Positions 1-12,689 of a stretch of 64,000 bases of DNA are shown here, in pieces; positions within the stretch are counted from its first letter, which is position 1; each line of letters opens with the position of its first letter. The notes beneath the pieces were generated by a model. The model saw only the letters and a program-made list of their open reading frames with translations, was not told where the DNA came from and searched no databases. The position numbers and the translations under genes are program-made. This DNA comes from Actinomucor elegans (Eukaryota > Mucoromycota > Mucoromycetes > Mucorales > Mucoraceae), in contig JAMSLZ010000005.1 of the NCBI GenBank assembly GCA_026027325.1, positions 1,488,001 through 1,552,000 of the forward strand. The letters are read 5' to 3'.

Positions 1-479
1 ACAGCTAATGATCGACTTATGAAGTTTAACAAATATCTTACTGGATATAGTTGTTCATTTTGCGTATGGAGCCTTTGTTGAATTCAATTTTAAACTGAAA
101 TCTGTTGCGAGAATGATTGATCATTAGTTCCATGTTAATTGAAATGTGCATGCCCTTTACAATTAATTATTGGCATGTATACAGTCGGATCTTTAAATAA
201 CGATATTCCATATAATTATATTTTGGTTATAATGAAAAATGAAGGCTTTGCCAGATTAATCATGGCATTCACGATATACTTTTTGTTTCGAAAAATGCCA
301 TTACATCAAAAAAAAAACTTTTCTGGGTGTTTATTGGATCCGGCAATCTTTCAAACTTGATGATTTAATGCGTCGCCTTTAAACTTTAATACACTCCGAC
401 GACCTTCTCATATGGAACCTAGATCTACAATAGGCTTGCAAATACCTAATGACCTTTTCATTGGAGTATGACTGATAGA
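1..479. other. Intergenic, no gene seen
   Basis: AT-rich sequence with no conserved reading frame that I recognise. The short open frame near 139-360 has no recognisable domain and is not convincing. Confidence 0.6.
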
Positions 480-1780
480 TTAGTTTATTTAGAATTTATT
501 AAATCAATGTAAATCACAAAGAAATGTATGTTTTTGCTTGTATTGTAAAATTTAGAAATGAGGTAGCCAATCGACATTACTTGAGTACTTTTGTCCGTAT
601 GTAATGCTTAAGCAAGGACAAGTTATTAATACAACCAAGTAACCTCCTGTAACCGTTGTTATCGAATATGCATGTATATTCAAATGGTAGTCTCAAAATG
701 GGAGAGTTCTTACCAGGAATCGACGAGAGTAGGCGCAGAACACGGTGACAAAGACCTAAACGGCACTAACTGACAATAGCAATATGTCATTTTTGTGGAT
801 GTAAAGCAATAACACGACCATTAAGCATATAGGTATCAACAAAAGCGTTCCTAGCATTTTACTCTCCCAACCATCATAATAGTAAATATACTAATAGATA
901 TGGATGCACAGTTTCGGATAATACAATCCACTGGTGACCCTTTGATTTTTTTTTCAATTTTTTTTTTCCAAGTATACATATAATAGGTTTGATATCATAG
1001 ACTGGTTTAGGTAATACAGTGGTTGTATCACAGAGCAACAGATAGCTTGTGTACATTGGTAAAACATCCATCGTGTGTACTGTATCGCCATTTTGTAAGC
1101 GCATACATGACATGACTGTCGCTGAAATGCACTGCACCGCGCCAAATAAGCAGCCCAGGCTACTTTTCATAGAATACATCCTGTCAAATGTAGGGTCACT
1201 AATATAAACTTCTTCTGGTGGAGCATGAGATGCATCATCGACAACCTGATTAGGACAATAAATCAAACTGATAAGAACTTGAAAATAGACCTACCAAGCA
1301 GGAAACGTTATACCCTTTTCTATTTACACTTCGTCCAATGTTGAATGATGTTGTTCCAACTTTAGCAGATACACCAAATAACACTATAGCAAAGACGTTG
1401 AAAATAATCGTGGTTAATGCTTTAGAAACATTTCTTTCATATGAAACATCCATGTTATATGTACAATAATAAGAGAAAGAAGGAATTAACAACAACTATT
1501 TATACATATTCAAGTAAGGTGAGCCACACGAGACTAATGTCGACTATATTGATGTAAAACTGTATTTTCGAATACATTTATAAGAGCAAATCCCAGTGGT
1601 GGTGGTTTCTTTTTAAAGAAATCCGACAGTAGTATGTCATATGGAGGCATAAGTAAGTGTTGTTCATTTTAATTAAAAAAAGGTATCGATACACTTTGAG
1701 GATCTATTCTTGTAGGATGGATGCGGGAATCGTAAATCCAGTATTGGCAGCGCTGTCAAGATTAGAGAAACTAATATCTA
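480..1780 (-). pseudogene. Decayed copy of the multi-pass membrane protein locus at 29.4-31.0 kb
   Basis: The minus strand carries broken pieces that match, in order, the intact 409-residue protein encoded at 29462-30691. The N-terminal piece (about 1250-1495) shares MDV.YERNV and the first hydrophobic helix. The middle piece (about 874-1210) shares YISDPTFD.MYS, GCLFGAVQCISA and the DTVHTMD..MYTSY segment. The C-terminal piece (about 545-870) is similar only at DNA level and is frameshifted. About 280-290 bp of the central cytoplasmic part is missing, near 1215-1255. Similarity continues past the start codon to about 1780, so this is a segmental DNA duplication and not a processed copy. I do not recognise the family; no function is assigned. 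Confidence 0.75.
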
Positions 1781-2521
1781 CTAATAAAAAAAAACAAAGA
1801 GCTAGTATACTAAAAAAAAAAAAAAAAGCAAATGCGTTTGATTGGCAGAGTATAGAATGAACGCTTTGGTTATTCTCTAATGCCTATTTCTTATACTTTA
1901 TCGCGTCACTCATATAATAGAAAGCCTAAATTGATATAAAGTTGAACAACAAAATTTGTTCAAAATAGAATGGTGCAGGAAAAATGTACCAATCACTGTC
2001 AGATTTTGAATAGTATCTTTGAAATATATAGAATATTAAAATTTAGGGGTGTAGGATACCAAAATGAGGCATTTCATATATAAAATAAAATACTATGGAA
2101 AAGTATGGTTTATACGCTAAAACGCATTCAGCATGTTTCCATTAAAAAAGTAGTATTTTAACAACTAAAACACAGGGCCAAAGGTATGATGTTGCCCGGA
2201 CCAAACGTGGGGAGAGGTGCGTTTTAAATTTATCTAAAATTCTGCTTCATGTGAAAAACATGTTTCGTACCCAAAGCAGAAGTAATTGAATCATAGAATC
2301 CTTTGATTAGATAAGTTTACTTTTGGGTATGATTTTTTTTTTCAGACGATTCCAAATGAAATTTAACGTATCTTTTTCAAATATCTCGAAGTTTTTATTC
2401 AAATAATACTGGGACGCATTCAGTGTCACACAACAAAGCTCGCCTTGACTGAAAAAAATGATAGCAAAAAAAATAAACTTTTTCTCTCTTTACCTTCAAG
2501 CAAAAAGAGACCCCAACAAGA
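1781..2521. other. Intergenic, no gene seen
   Basis: AT-rich spacer between the membrane-protein relic and the B-box/DUF2009 gene. It has several A or T runs. No convincing coding potential was seen on either strand. Confidence 0.6.
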
Positions 2522-4959
2522 ATGGAAAACTTGGTGGCTTCTGATAGCAATAAGACCGTGTTTTGCGTCGAATGCAACGACCAAGAGGTGTGTCTTATTG
2601 ACTAAGCACAATAAACATGGCTTCTAATCGCCCTTTTTCTTTTTTCTGTAGGCTTCTGTTTTCTGCGAGCAATGCGATGAAGATTTTTGTGAAGTGTGCC
2701 ACGGTAAAAACGTGTTGTTGATATACAATAGTTCTTTAGCTAAATGCGTTCATATAGGTATGCTGCATCGTACGGGCACTCGTAAGCTCCATACTGCTAA
2801 ACAGCTGCATCCTCGATATGCAAACGGTAAACAAGATTCGTCAAAGAACAATGCTGCAGATCACGCAAATACCGAGCAGGTAGGGCTGATCTCGAATATC
2901 ATTTGGAACTCTACCTGAACATATTGTAGAATGGAAATGAAAAGAGCGATTCGGTCATGAAACAAGCGTTATTGGAAATGGACGGTACAATCATCAATAG
3001 CAGTGGGCCTACTTTTGGAGATTACATGACAAAAAGGTAACATGAACGCGCGAAATGAAAAACAAGGTTTTCTGACCGTTTTGTTTTTATGTCAGGTCCA
3101 AGACAGTTCCTTTGAGATTGAATGCGGAGGAAAGACAGTATTTAAGACTGTAAGGATTCCATTTGACCTAGAGACAATCACTTATACTTGTTTATAGACT
3201 CGAAGCGGCTTTGAATGTATCAGAATATACAGGTTTTTTTTCTTAAAAAAAAAAGACGGTAGTGATGTACGATATGCTGACTCTGTTTCATTCTAGATAA
3301 AATCGATATCATTTCTTATTCAAACAAACCCAAGAGAATTGTTGGACAAATTAAAGATCTGTGCTGTATCATTGCAGGCTTGCTAGTAGCTGGAGATTAT
3401 AAACTGGGCGCTCAATGTTTTGCCAAAAGGCCTCTTAAAGAGAATGAGGCTATTCTTCAACGCATCTTTGAAGTTGGTAGACGGTAAATTACTAAAGGTC
3501 GTATTAAACATTCTGAGAGTTAATGTTTTACTGCTCTAGTCATAAGATCATGAATCCTGAAAAGATGAGATCTACATATGGTAAGCTAATGTACATGCTC
3601 ATGGTAAAGTAATTAGGAGAATATACCATCAATATACATCGACTCATTCATCTATTAGGATTCAGTCATCCCAGAGGTGGAAGATTATCTTGGGTTCTCT
3701 TGTGTGATTCCTATCAAAACTGTATATGATTTTTTGAAGAGTAAAGAAAGCATTGATGTGTTGCACGATGATAATATCGTATTGGCTACTCGAGAAATCT
3801 CTTCCGAGTTCAAGACGCGCGAACAAATTGATGCTGAAGTACAGCGTAAGCAATTGGCTATTCAAGCTGTTTGCAAAAAGCACGCCAATGAAAGAATTAC
3901 TAAAGAAGAGATCGAACTCTGTCTTCTATCCATGTCGGATAACAATGCTTTCTTGAAAGCAAATAGGTAATGGCTAATCAAAGGCATGATAGGATAGTAA
4001 CTGACGCATAAACTAGAGATCCTTGCGATAAGATGCTTAAGTATTTGTCAAAATACTTTTCACCCACCAAGCATGAGCATGGCTATTCTCTGGCTATTTC
4101 TGCTGGTAAACACGGACACCGTTTGACACATTCACACTCAACTCAATATACATATGTGCATCAATCCGTTACATTATGGCGCGAAATCATGAATGAAATG
4201 TTTATGCTCTGGAGCATGGCAGATGAAGATCTTATTTCACCTAGACCGTATCGATTAACAAACACAGGCCAAGGCTTACAGCGTATCCAGCATTGTCCAA
4301 ACGTATCAAAAGCTATTCACAAGATTTTGGATCGTGCCATGAAGAAATGTGGGTCTTGGGTTGGTAGTAGCGTAGTTCATTTGGGTGATAAGAATGTGCC
4401 AAACTCGTTCATTTTCATTGACAAGGTACGCATGATCAAGTAGTAGATAGATCAAGTAAATTAACTCCCCATCTATGGCAGTATAATCAAGTATCTCGTA
4501 TTTTGACACCTATTATCAGTACTTTGGATAAACTAGACTCTCTTGTGAATGATCCTGACGTTGCAGATTATATCAAGAACGAGTTTGGTGGTGTTGAACA
4601 GTGTAGAAAAGACATTTTGCGTAAGTAGATGCGCTTGCTTAGATATAGCTTTTGTTAACTTGACGTGTTAGACGATTTGTTTACGCATGGATTTGATGGC
4701 TCTGGTGGTGATAACTACTTTGATGCTGGAAGTTGTATAGATGGTAGACTTACTTCAGCGTGGAACTGTAAGTCATTTTGGGTCTTTATTGTCTAGTCAT
4801 GCCTAATATTCTTTGAATAGGGTGCTCATTAATCGAAAAGAAGAAATACTTTCCTATATTTCTAATGACAGTAAGTTTGTAATAACCCAAACTAAAATTT
4901 ATTTTAAACTCTTTTTTGTACATTAGGGTTTTGTTGGATTTGATGGAAGCGAGTGGTAG
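2522..4959 (+). CDS. B-box zinc finger / DUF2009 (UPF0652) family protein
   Basis: A protein of about 575 residues assembled from roughly 14 exons. The ATG at 2522 opens MENLVASDSNKTVFC. Exons 1-3 encode a B-box-like zinc finger (CVECNDQEASVFCEQCDEDF followed by CEVCH and later His). The rest matches the DUF2009/UPF0652 family: SKTVPLRLNAEERQYLRLLE, the YGKLMYMLMDS segment, VIPEVEDYLGFSC, and a C-terminus with HDLFTHGFDGSGGDNYFDAG and DGRLTSAWNWC. The last exon ends GFVGFDGSEW at 4959. Introns are short; one at about 3233 has an unusual GTTTTT donor. The family is conserved in eukaryotes but its biochemical role is poorly defined; the B-box suggests protein-protein or ubiquitin-related interactions (inference). 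Family assignment is confident, exon edges slightly less so. Confidence 0.85.
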
Positions 4960-5755
4960 ACGCTGTGTTGTATACAAGATAGAGTTAAATTGTCATATAA
5001 AGAAAAAATGCTACATAGAAGACATAAAAATAAATTAATTAGTGATCTTGCCTTTCTATAGGAGGGCACCATCCCAACCTTCTCTTGCCAAGTTTTGCAT
5101 ATATAAGAAAAACTTTCAAAAAAAAAAAAAGTAAATATATACTTGAGGTGCAAGATATATAATTGTACTATGAGCTTTATCTCTTAACTTCCATTCATAA
5201 TATTACCAAAGTAATTATAAAGGGATAGAACATCTATTATTGCTACTACTTGTGTTATTATGAATATTACTTTTAGTGTTGGGTGATGAGACAATAATTT
5301 TAGTGGCATTGCTGAATGACACTTTTTTTTAATTGTTAATCACTAAATTAGGTAAACGCGTAGAAAATCTAGAAGCAGCAGCATTATGTTTATTGATATC
5401 ACTCTTCTTTGCGACAAATTGCCATGATGAAAGAATTACTGCCTATGGCGACAGTGGTATTTGAGCTGAGATGTAGATATCTTGGTATTTTTATAGAACG
5501 GTGGAGTATACCGGACTTTGTTTTTATCGTCGTTGCACAATTTGTGGAGAATTGGCTTATGCATTGCATGGTGTAAAGGCCATTGGGGATTTCTTCGAAT
5601 CGGTTCGTCAATAAAATCCGATTACTTGATCCATGTAAGAATACATTTTCTGTTTGTAAAAAAGAAAGTAATATACTAAAGCACTTGCAAGCATGAAAAA
5701 AAAAAAAAAATCCTAAAAATTATACTAGTACGATTTCTTTAGAATCAATATTTTT

Positions 5756-5800
5756 TAGATCTTTCATCGATTCAAGCTTAATGTCGCATTTGATGGTTAC
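5756..5800 (+). repeat. Dispersed TGTCGCAT repeat copy
   Basis: Reads TTAGATCTTTCATCGATT, then AAGCTTAATGTCGCATTTGA. It matches the core of the family best seen at 31983-32040. Confidence 0.55.
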
Positions 5801-6260
5801 CACATACTCATGAACAATTGCACCCGTTAGAATTATTAATTTCAATGCAATGGATACACTGGTTTTTCGTAGTAGTTGATTGTAATCTGCATGTTTATTA
5901 TATTAGGCACTATAATTTTATATTGGGGACTATAGTTTTTTTGACCGCACTGAACAAACGGCTTTTTTGTTGATGTAAAAGAAAAATCAAGATCCAGATA
6001 TTTGTATAGTTGACCTTTTAAATACTCTATTGTTATCGAATTCCACATTAGAAGAGCTGATGGGGGTTTTTAATACGCGCAATTATTGTAGTTTGGCATC
6101 ATGTAATACTACCTAGGTGCATATTCTCTTTAAAGACTGTATGTTAGCTACATCTTTATCAAATGCAATAAGAAATAAAATTTTAAAAAAAAAAACTGGC
6201 AATTTAATATGGAAGCACTATATGCACCTCGCGAAACCGCCACATTTAACCGGGATTAAA

Positions 6261-6320
6261 TGATCTATAGATCCTTCGATCGATTTTAATTCAATGTCGC
6301 ATTCATTGAATGCTGCATGT
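6261..6320 (+). repeat. Dispersed TGTCGCAT repeat copy
   Basis: Contains the palindrome GATCTATAGATC, then TTCGATCGATTTTAATTC and AATGTCGCATTCATTG. It is the same order of parts as the copies at 11686 and 59012. Confidence 0.6.
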
Positions 6321-6530
6321 ATAGAATAAATTGTTGTGTCGATTAGAATATTTGTTTATATCAAGTGCAACCACTGTATTATACTCTTTATTATTAACTG
6401 AGTTTTCGTTGGAATGTACGGGCATGCATTATGGTAGCATAAACCATAGGTGGGAAATTAGTTCTTCAAATGACTCTATTGTTGTATCTTAGTTAAAAAT
6501 TAGTATGATGCATCAGTTGACAATAGATTC

Positions 6531-6590
6531 TTTGACCGATCGGGTCCTAATGTAGCATCCAATAAGTAGTTCATGCTCAGAATGATTTGC
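6531..6590 (+). repeat. Dispersed TGTCGCAT repeat copy (diverged)
   Basis: TTTGACCGATCGGGTCCTAA, then TGTAGCATCCAATAAGTAGT and TCATGCTCAGAATGA. One base differs in the core, but the right-hand half matches the copy at 31983 well. Confidence 0.55.
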
Positions 6591-6633
6591 TTCATTTTGT
6601 AAAATTTCTTTTGTAAAATATATATATATATAG

Positions 6634-6830
6634 GCTAGTAGTGTTTGACTTTGCTCAACGAAATAGCTTTGCACTCCCTGTGGCTATTAAATCAAAAATA
6701 GTGATTCAGACTGATTTAAAGGTAAGCTCACTTTATTTACCAGGTAATGATATTCATTAGTGATACAGCAATATGCATCGGTCTTGGTCAAGTTTTTAGG
6801 AATTTGAAGTAGATGCTCCCACTCCATGAC
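6634..6830 (+). pseudogene. Possible orphan exon pair, unrecognised
   Basis: After a TATATAG acceptor-like site one frame reads LVVFDFAQRNSFALPVAIKS and continues KIVIQTDLK up to a GTAAGC donor. A second piece after TTTTTAG reads EFEVDAPTP and stops. It looks like the last coding exons of a lost gene, but there is no start, no upstream exon and no recognised family. Weak call. Confidence 0.2.
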
Positions 6831-8423
6831 ATTCATTTATGGGAATTTTTTGTCGATCTGTTTGAAATTTTGCTACCAACAACTCGGCACAATACGCTAA
6901 AATATCACATTATGGGATTCAGAGACGAGATAGGGTTCAAAAAGAAAGATACCATGGATAACTTGAAGAATAATTCCCAAAGAATGGACTCTGAGATAGA
7001 TTATAGACTTATAGTATTTGTTTATATTTTCTTAATGAAAATTGCAAACACAATGATCTGATGACGACAACCTAGTAAAGTCTTTGGCTTTAGACTATAA
7101 CACAGTATATATGAAAAACAATTTACAATCGCGATCTTTTGGTTTCTAAGGCACATTAACAATTCAAAGTAACTCCTACTAGTTATGAATAAATCGACGG
7201 AATGTAACTTTCAATAGAGTGTTACACTTTTTAACTATAGGAGTAACATGCACCTCAGTAAAAGGGGTATGGCAGAGCTAAACCGATAGGCAATTTGTGC
7301 GCGTCGTTCTGTTAATAGCTATGGCTTTTGATCATCGTAATGTGTAGTCTTTAGAAAGGGATTTTAACTCTAGCACCTCCTTTACCATTAGGTAAGCCCC
7401 TACGTTTCTTTTATAAGAAATACTCTTGATCAGAGATTATTTTTGCATAAATAAATCATACAAGTTAGAAAGTACTCTAAACGATATTATACTCACGGTG
7501 ATTAATTGTCATGATAATCCTCTTTATAAATTCACACATACTCTTTTTATATGATCTCCCCCTTTTTTACCCGTCCTCTGGAATCGTATATAGTTAAAAG
7601 CTTTGTCAAAGAAGAAAGAGAGATCCCCTTTGTTTGTCGCCCCCCTTTTTTTATATAAGCATTTGAAGTTTTTGTCATAAATGCCCCTCTGCCTTTTTAT
7701 TTGACAATCGCTCATGTTGCATGTTCGTACTAGGAATATATCATGTTAAAGAGTGATCTGAAGTGGTAGTGCGGTACTAAGAGGTGATGCGCGTTGATTT
7801 GGCTTGTTTTAAAGCGAATTTCAACAGTAAACATAAACTTCTGGAATAATCAGAGGTTTGAGTGATTTCATGACACGAAAGAGACTTATGCAATATCCCA
7901 AGAAAATACATGTAAATATATGTACGCATACATAAATAGAAAACTCCCTTTTCACAGATTGTACATGAAAGAAGTATGTTCGTAGTCATTCAGTTAAACA
8001 TCGATAGAACACCAACACATCAATAAGAGATGGAGAATAGACATTATTATTTTATAACACAGTATACGCTTAGAATACTCACAAAGTGAGAGATAGACAG
8101 ATTCAGAGTGCTTAGAATCACCCCTTTGTACCTCTCCCTCAGAGTTCCCCTTCTATCCCCAACATATAAAGGTTGTTTTTAATGTATCACACACAGAATA
8201 ACCCTGGATTGAGCTTTTTGTTCATATATAAAGCATAAAGTCTATACTATCCTCTTTTTTTGAATGTTTTCTCTTTTTAAACGTCTGTGTGTGGCAATAA
8301 TCAACGTAATTAAAACGCGTTCATCCTTCTAGACTCGTAGATCAGCAAAGAGGTAACTTATTACCATAATTAATAAACAGTCAGGCCCTAATTATATTTA
8401 AAAGGCCCTATTTTCTTACAAAA

Positions 8424-10651
8424 ATGTTCGACTATACAAAAAACCATAATAATATGATGGCTTCAAATGAACTATTCAAATTAAACTACTATGATATGCA
8501 AGGCTGGAATCTTCAGACAGACTCGACAACAACAGATACACCTTTACGCTACTTTAGTGCAAGTGACAAACGTATCCGAAATTCAACGTATTCTCCGTCT
8601 TCCTCATTACAACAAGTATATAGTATGCCTTCCATAGTGAAATCTGAGAATATTATCGAGTTTGACAAGCAACAGCAAAGGTAATGTATCCCTTTTTCTT
8701 CTCGGTATTCCACAAGGTGGCAATAAACGTTATAAATATATAAATATATATAAATATATATATATATATATTTCAAAGGGGCAATAGAGATAGAAGGGGT
8801 GGAGAAAGAGAGAGAGGGATAGGACAAGTAAAGGGTTATATACTGATTCTGTTTATTTCTGTTTATTAGGAGGCTTCGCTTCGAAATCATATTGGAAGGT
8901 ACATCTTTGCGTTTGATAAGTTCTAGAGTTATTTTTTAAAAACTAATTTATCATTCTTTAGCTGCAACTGCCGTAACACAAAAAGCAGAAGAGTCTGCTA
9001 TTACCTATTTGAACCGCGGCCAAGTATACGGTATTCAACTTAATGACAAACAAGGTCGCAACGAAACCATCACATCAACATTATCCATTGCTTTTCATTC
9101 TTCTTCGCATCGTAGAATTGCAGAGAGTTACTGGAAGTTCTGGATAGGCCAACAAAAACAGCCTGAGGCACGAGCAATTGATATCGGTATGTCTTTATTT
9201 AACATCGATGACTTTGTTATTAATCCATTATCAATAGATCCAAGTCAATCCACTGGCATTAGTGATTTATCATTTCCAAGCTTTGACAAGATTAAATTCA
9301 ACTGGAATGGTAGATTTGGATCCAAAATACATGTTCGGTTTAAATGTCTATCGACCGACTTTTCTCGCATCAAAGGCGTCAAGGGCATTCCATTGAGAAC
9401 TCAGATGGAAAGTCATGTAGCTGCCAATGATGGGACAGATGCATTCGATGAAATCTGCTTTTGTAAAGTCAAGCTGTTCAGGGATAAGGGTGCAGAACGG
9501 AAGAACAAAGATGATGCCAAGCAAATATCGAAACAACTGGAAAAGGTGTATGGTATGTAAATATGGCTTGCATATTATCTAGTTTCTTATATTGTATATT
9601 AGGAAAAGCCAATGAACAGTCTTTGCCTTTGATGTACAATGTATCGTTGCCTTATTCCGTATTCGGTGAAATCCCAACCTCATCTACCCTGGATACCTTT
9701 GAACATGCAGCGGATGACTTAAAACTGCCCTTACAGATGAAAAAGTCTGCAAGATATCATACTCGTGTTATGACTGCACCTAATTCACTATTATATCGAA
9801 ATACAAGCGTATTGAAATCCCCTTCGCTCTCAATAGACCCCATCAAACTGGAGTCTACACCTTCTCCTGTAGCTGCTCCCAAAGAATATGACTTTTACAA
9901 CTACCTTAATCACCAACAACAAGCGCTACCGAGTATTGATACCAACAATCTGTCTTTTGATGCACCTCTATTAAATAGTGCTGTTGATGATCTACCCCCT
10001 CTTAGTGCTGACACTCTCTATACCCCAGGCACAATGCAAGCAACACCTACGGAATACCATAGCTCTAGTATGTTTACACCCTTTGAAAAGCAGCACCATC
10101 TTCATATCCTTACTCCAGATTTGATCCCTACTTCTTCCTCTCCCACATTTGTATATCAACAAGCCGCACCATCTACTGCTGCTGCTTCTGCTTCTGCTGC
10201 TTCTGCTCCAAGTACAACATCGATTTACGATGTATTTACACCTGAAGAAATTCAACAACCGTTAGGTTCTTGTTCTATTACACCTACACAAGAAGAAGAA
10301 GAGTACTACACCATAGATAGCCCTGCTCAACAGCGCGATTATTTTGGCAGTATGGACGCATCATCAGACGATACCAGTCATATTTCACTTTTACAACAAC
10401 AATTACAATTACATAATGAAACAGCAAGTAATATTATACTCAATAGTTCAAGCATGCTGCTCTTATCTCCTCCTCCTCAACAAAAAACTATTGATGTTCG
10501 TAGAAGAAAGTCCAAAAGAAAAGTACTAGAGCAGGAAGATGAAGACCATCAAGTCGTTACTTTATCAGACGCATATCAAAGTGATTCCAATAGTGAACCC
10601 AAGAAGCAGCGCTGTTATTATACTAGTAGTAGTCCTTCCCCTGTTCAATGA
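8424..10651 (+). CDS. CP2/Grainyhead-family transcription factor
   Basis: 641 residues from four exons: 8424-8680, 8870-8898, 8962-9552 and 9603-10651. Exon 2 is only 29 nt. Residues of about 85-300 form a CP2 DNA-binding domain: RFEIILEAATAVTQKAEES, YLNRGQVYGIQL, YWKFWIGQQK, KFNWNGRFGSKIHVRFKCLS, TDFSRIKGVKGIPLRTQME, and FCKVKLFRDKGAERKNKDDA followed by KQISKQLEKVYG. These are hallmark stretches of the LSF/Grainyhead family, nuclear regulators that bind DNA as oligomers. The remaining C-terminus is low-complexity (Ser, Gln, Ala runs) with a basic cluster VRRRKSKRKVLEQ, a possible nuclear signal. The start ATG lies just after an AT-rich leader. Targets cannot be told from sequence. Confidence 0.95.
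8736..8774. repeat. TATA-type microsatellite in CP2 intron 1
   Basis: Imperfect (TA)n/(TAAA)n run inside the first intron. An antisense open frame across it is an artefact of the repeat. Confidence 0.8.
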
Positions 10652-10694
10652 AAACAAAAAAAAGGAGTTTCTTCTTGATGTAGATATATATACA

Positions 10695-10700
10695 AATAAA
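10695..10700 (+). promoter_or_regulatory. Candidate polyadenylation signal of the CP2 gene
   Basis: AATAAA about 45 nt after the stop codon at 10651, in an AT-rich 3' flank. Position and motif fit, but it is unproven. Confidence 0.4.
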
Positions 10701-11419
10701 ACATTTTAGTACCAGTATTGTGTATAGTTCAATGTTTCATTTGTACGTTGCCTGTGCGTTAATTTTTTTTTTTTTTTTTTTTTATGTTTCAAAACGCCAT
10801 TGGGCTGTGTACAAAGTGTGTATATATACTTGAACTGTTGTCCATGTGAAATACTGAATGCATAACTTTATTGATCATTCGTTTCAGGTCAATCTCTGAA
10901 GCGAATGTCTAGAACATATATGCACAGTATACTCTTCTGCATAATAGTATATTTTTCACGTATATTGACTTTCGATCTAGTGATATTTACATATAAACTT
11001 TTCCCGATATAGTGCAATGGATATCATCGTGGGCTATAATAAAAGAAGAAGCAGCTATCAGTTGATTGAATGAAGGTTTATACATTGTCCAATATAGATA
11101 AGGTTATTGAGTGAAGTCCAAAAATTTCAGCTGAAACTTATTCTGAACATGAGCGGATTGATCGGATGCGAGATTAGTAGACTAAGATTGATCGAGATAC
11201 CTCGTTCGTTCTATACATCACACTAATTTCTTAGGCTACAATTTTTAAGGCATAGAGCTTTCAGTAGTTGTACTCCCGTAACATGTTTTGGGAGGCGTGA
11301 CTTAGATCCCTTTTAAAGCTATACTTGTATAGATAAGACATCGGAAAGAGCACAATTTTCTTTATATTATCCCATAAATTAGCACAATATATTCGCTTGT
11401 TGTTGGTCTATATATGATT

Positions 11420-11570
11420 CTAATGAGACACTATTAAGATATTTTAGTACCAGCATATGTTTAGTTGATTATAGCTCTAATTTATGTGGATGCATGGTTA
11501 TGATATGTTGGTTTATTTCAAAGTTATATAACTAGAGGAAGAAACACTTGGTTTTGTATGTTGTGGAACT
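11420..11570 (-). repeat. Solo fragment of the membrane-protein locus 3' flank
   Basis: Matches 29245-29455 in patches: CACTATTAAGATATT, then AGCATATGTTTAGTT, GTTGGTTTATTTC and CTTGGTTTTGTATG. The coding part is absent, so it is a relic of a third copy. Confidence 0.55.
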
Positions 11571-11685
11571 CATCGCTATATATATTTATTAAGCCCATTT
11601 CTTTTTGAAAAATAAAATAAAATACAAAAAGTATAAACATGCCGCATTTTAATGGCTGGCAGTAAATTGCACGAATTTTTTTTGT

Positions 11686-11750
11686 GATCTAGATCTATAG
11701 ATCTTTTGACAGATCAACGATCATGTCCCACATTCTAAATGAGCTGCTTG
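11686..11750 (+). repeat. Dispersed TGTCGCAT repeat copy (diverged)
   Basis: GATCTAGATCTATAGATC, TTTTGACAGATCAACGATC and ATGTCCCACATTCTAAATGA. It retains the GATCTATAGATC palindrome; the core has CC for GC. Confidence 0.5.
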
Positions 11751-12689
11751 ATCTACCATGATTTTTACTTGATTGCAGTACAATAAATATTATATTATAT
11801 GTAATTGCCAACAATTTTGTAAATTGTGTGAATTCATTTCAATTCCCAAGTGATTCAAAAGATCTCAATTAAAATACGTCTCTAATCAGTACATGTTCAG
11901 AATGAGCTTAATATTTTTCATAGTGCGTAATATACGTATACTATTGTTAGTTACTTGTATTTCGATGGTATATACAGTATGCATGTCGATATACTAGCTA
12001 AACCATTCTGACATTCCATCGTGCAATATTTAAAATATACGTCTCAAGCAGCTCAATAAAGAGCTCTTGGTTTTTTCTTTTAGCTTGCGCAATAAAATAT
12101 AACGCTATTATATCTCTATTGCTCTATATTATTACTTTAGATAATACCTAAAACTCTCAGAGCTGCCACATCTTGTGGAGCCTCTATTTGACTTGCACGC
12201 TTTTTTCTCTTCAGTATTCTCCCCATATTCTTTCCATACAATTTTTATAAAACTGTTCTGAATCTACTCAAAAGACCTTATTGCCCTTGATATGAATAAT
12301 ATCTGGGCCGATCCTTGCAAAAAAGAAAAGAAATCGAATGAGATTAAATAAGAACCAAGTAAAGACTTTTCTTTGTTTTGTTTCTTTCTTACAAGACAAA
12401 TTGTGTTTATCTAAGCTATTTTCAACAACTATCATTACTGTGATTATATGTATTGGGCCTGTTGTAGTTACCATAACAGCAGTTTAGAAATTATACCAAT
12501 TATTTCAACTTGATTTGATACTTATGTAACTAAGATTGAAATCAAAACCGTCTTTGCACTGTATTGGGTGTACAATTAAATCACCGTACAGACGCGCGAA
12601 AGCAGAACGCGTACGAACAAAACTGCGCGTTCGTGTTTTTTTTTGTGCCTTTTTCTTTTATAATATGGTTTTTGGTAACAAATTTTACT

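Larger units (their letters stand above)
4960..8423. other. Long gene-poor intergenic region with dispersed repeats
   Basis: About 3.4 kb without a supportable gene. It holds three copies of the TGTCGCAT dispersed repeat (near 5756, 6261 and 6531), a short possible exon relic at 6634-6722, A/T runs, and the promoter side of the CP2 gene. Hydrophobic minus-strand open frames near 5400-5610 and 5842-6048 have no recognisable domain. Confidence 0.5.
10652..12689. other. Intergenic with repeat relics
   Basis: 2-kb spacer with a T21 run (10763-10783), a solo fragment of the membrane-protein locus flank (about 11420-11570) and a dispersed repeat copy (11686-11750). No gene was seen; a minus-strand open frame at 12268-12474 shows no domain. 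Confidence 0.6.

Noticed and set aside
8549..8890. 113-residue antisense frame over CP2 exon 1 and intron 1
   Set aside because: It runs through the TA microsatellite (Tyr-Ile repeats) and is antisense to a confident gene.
12564..12689. Longer RecQ N-terminus from 12564
   Set aside because: It needs a TTG start and crosses AT-rich DNA; the ATG at 12690 gives an in-frame model with a normal 58-nt intron.
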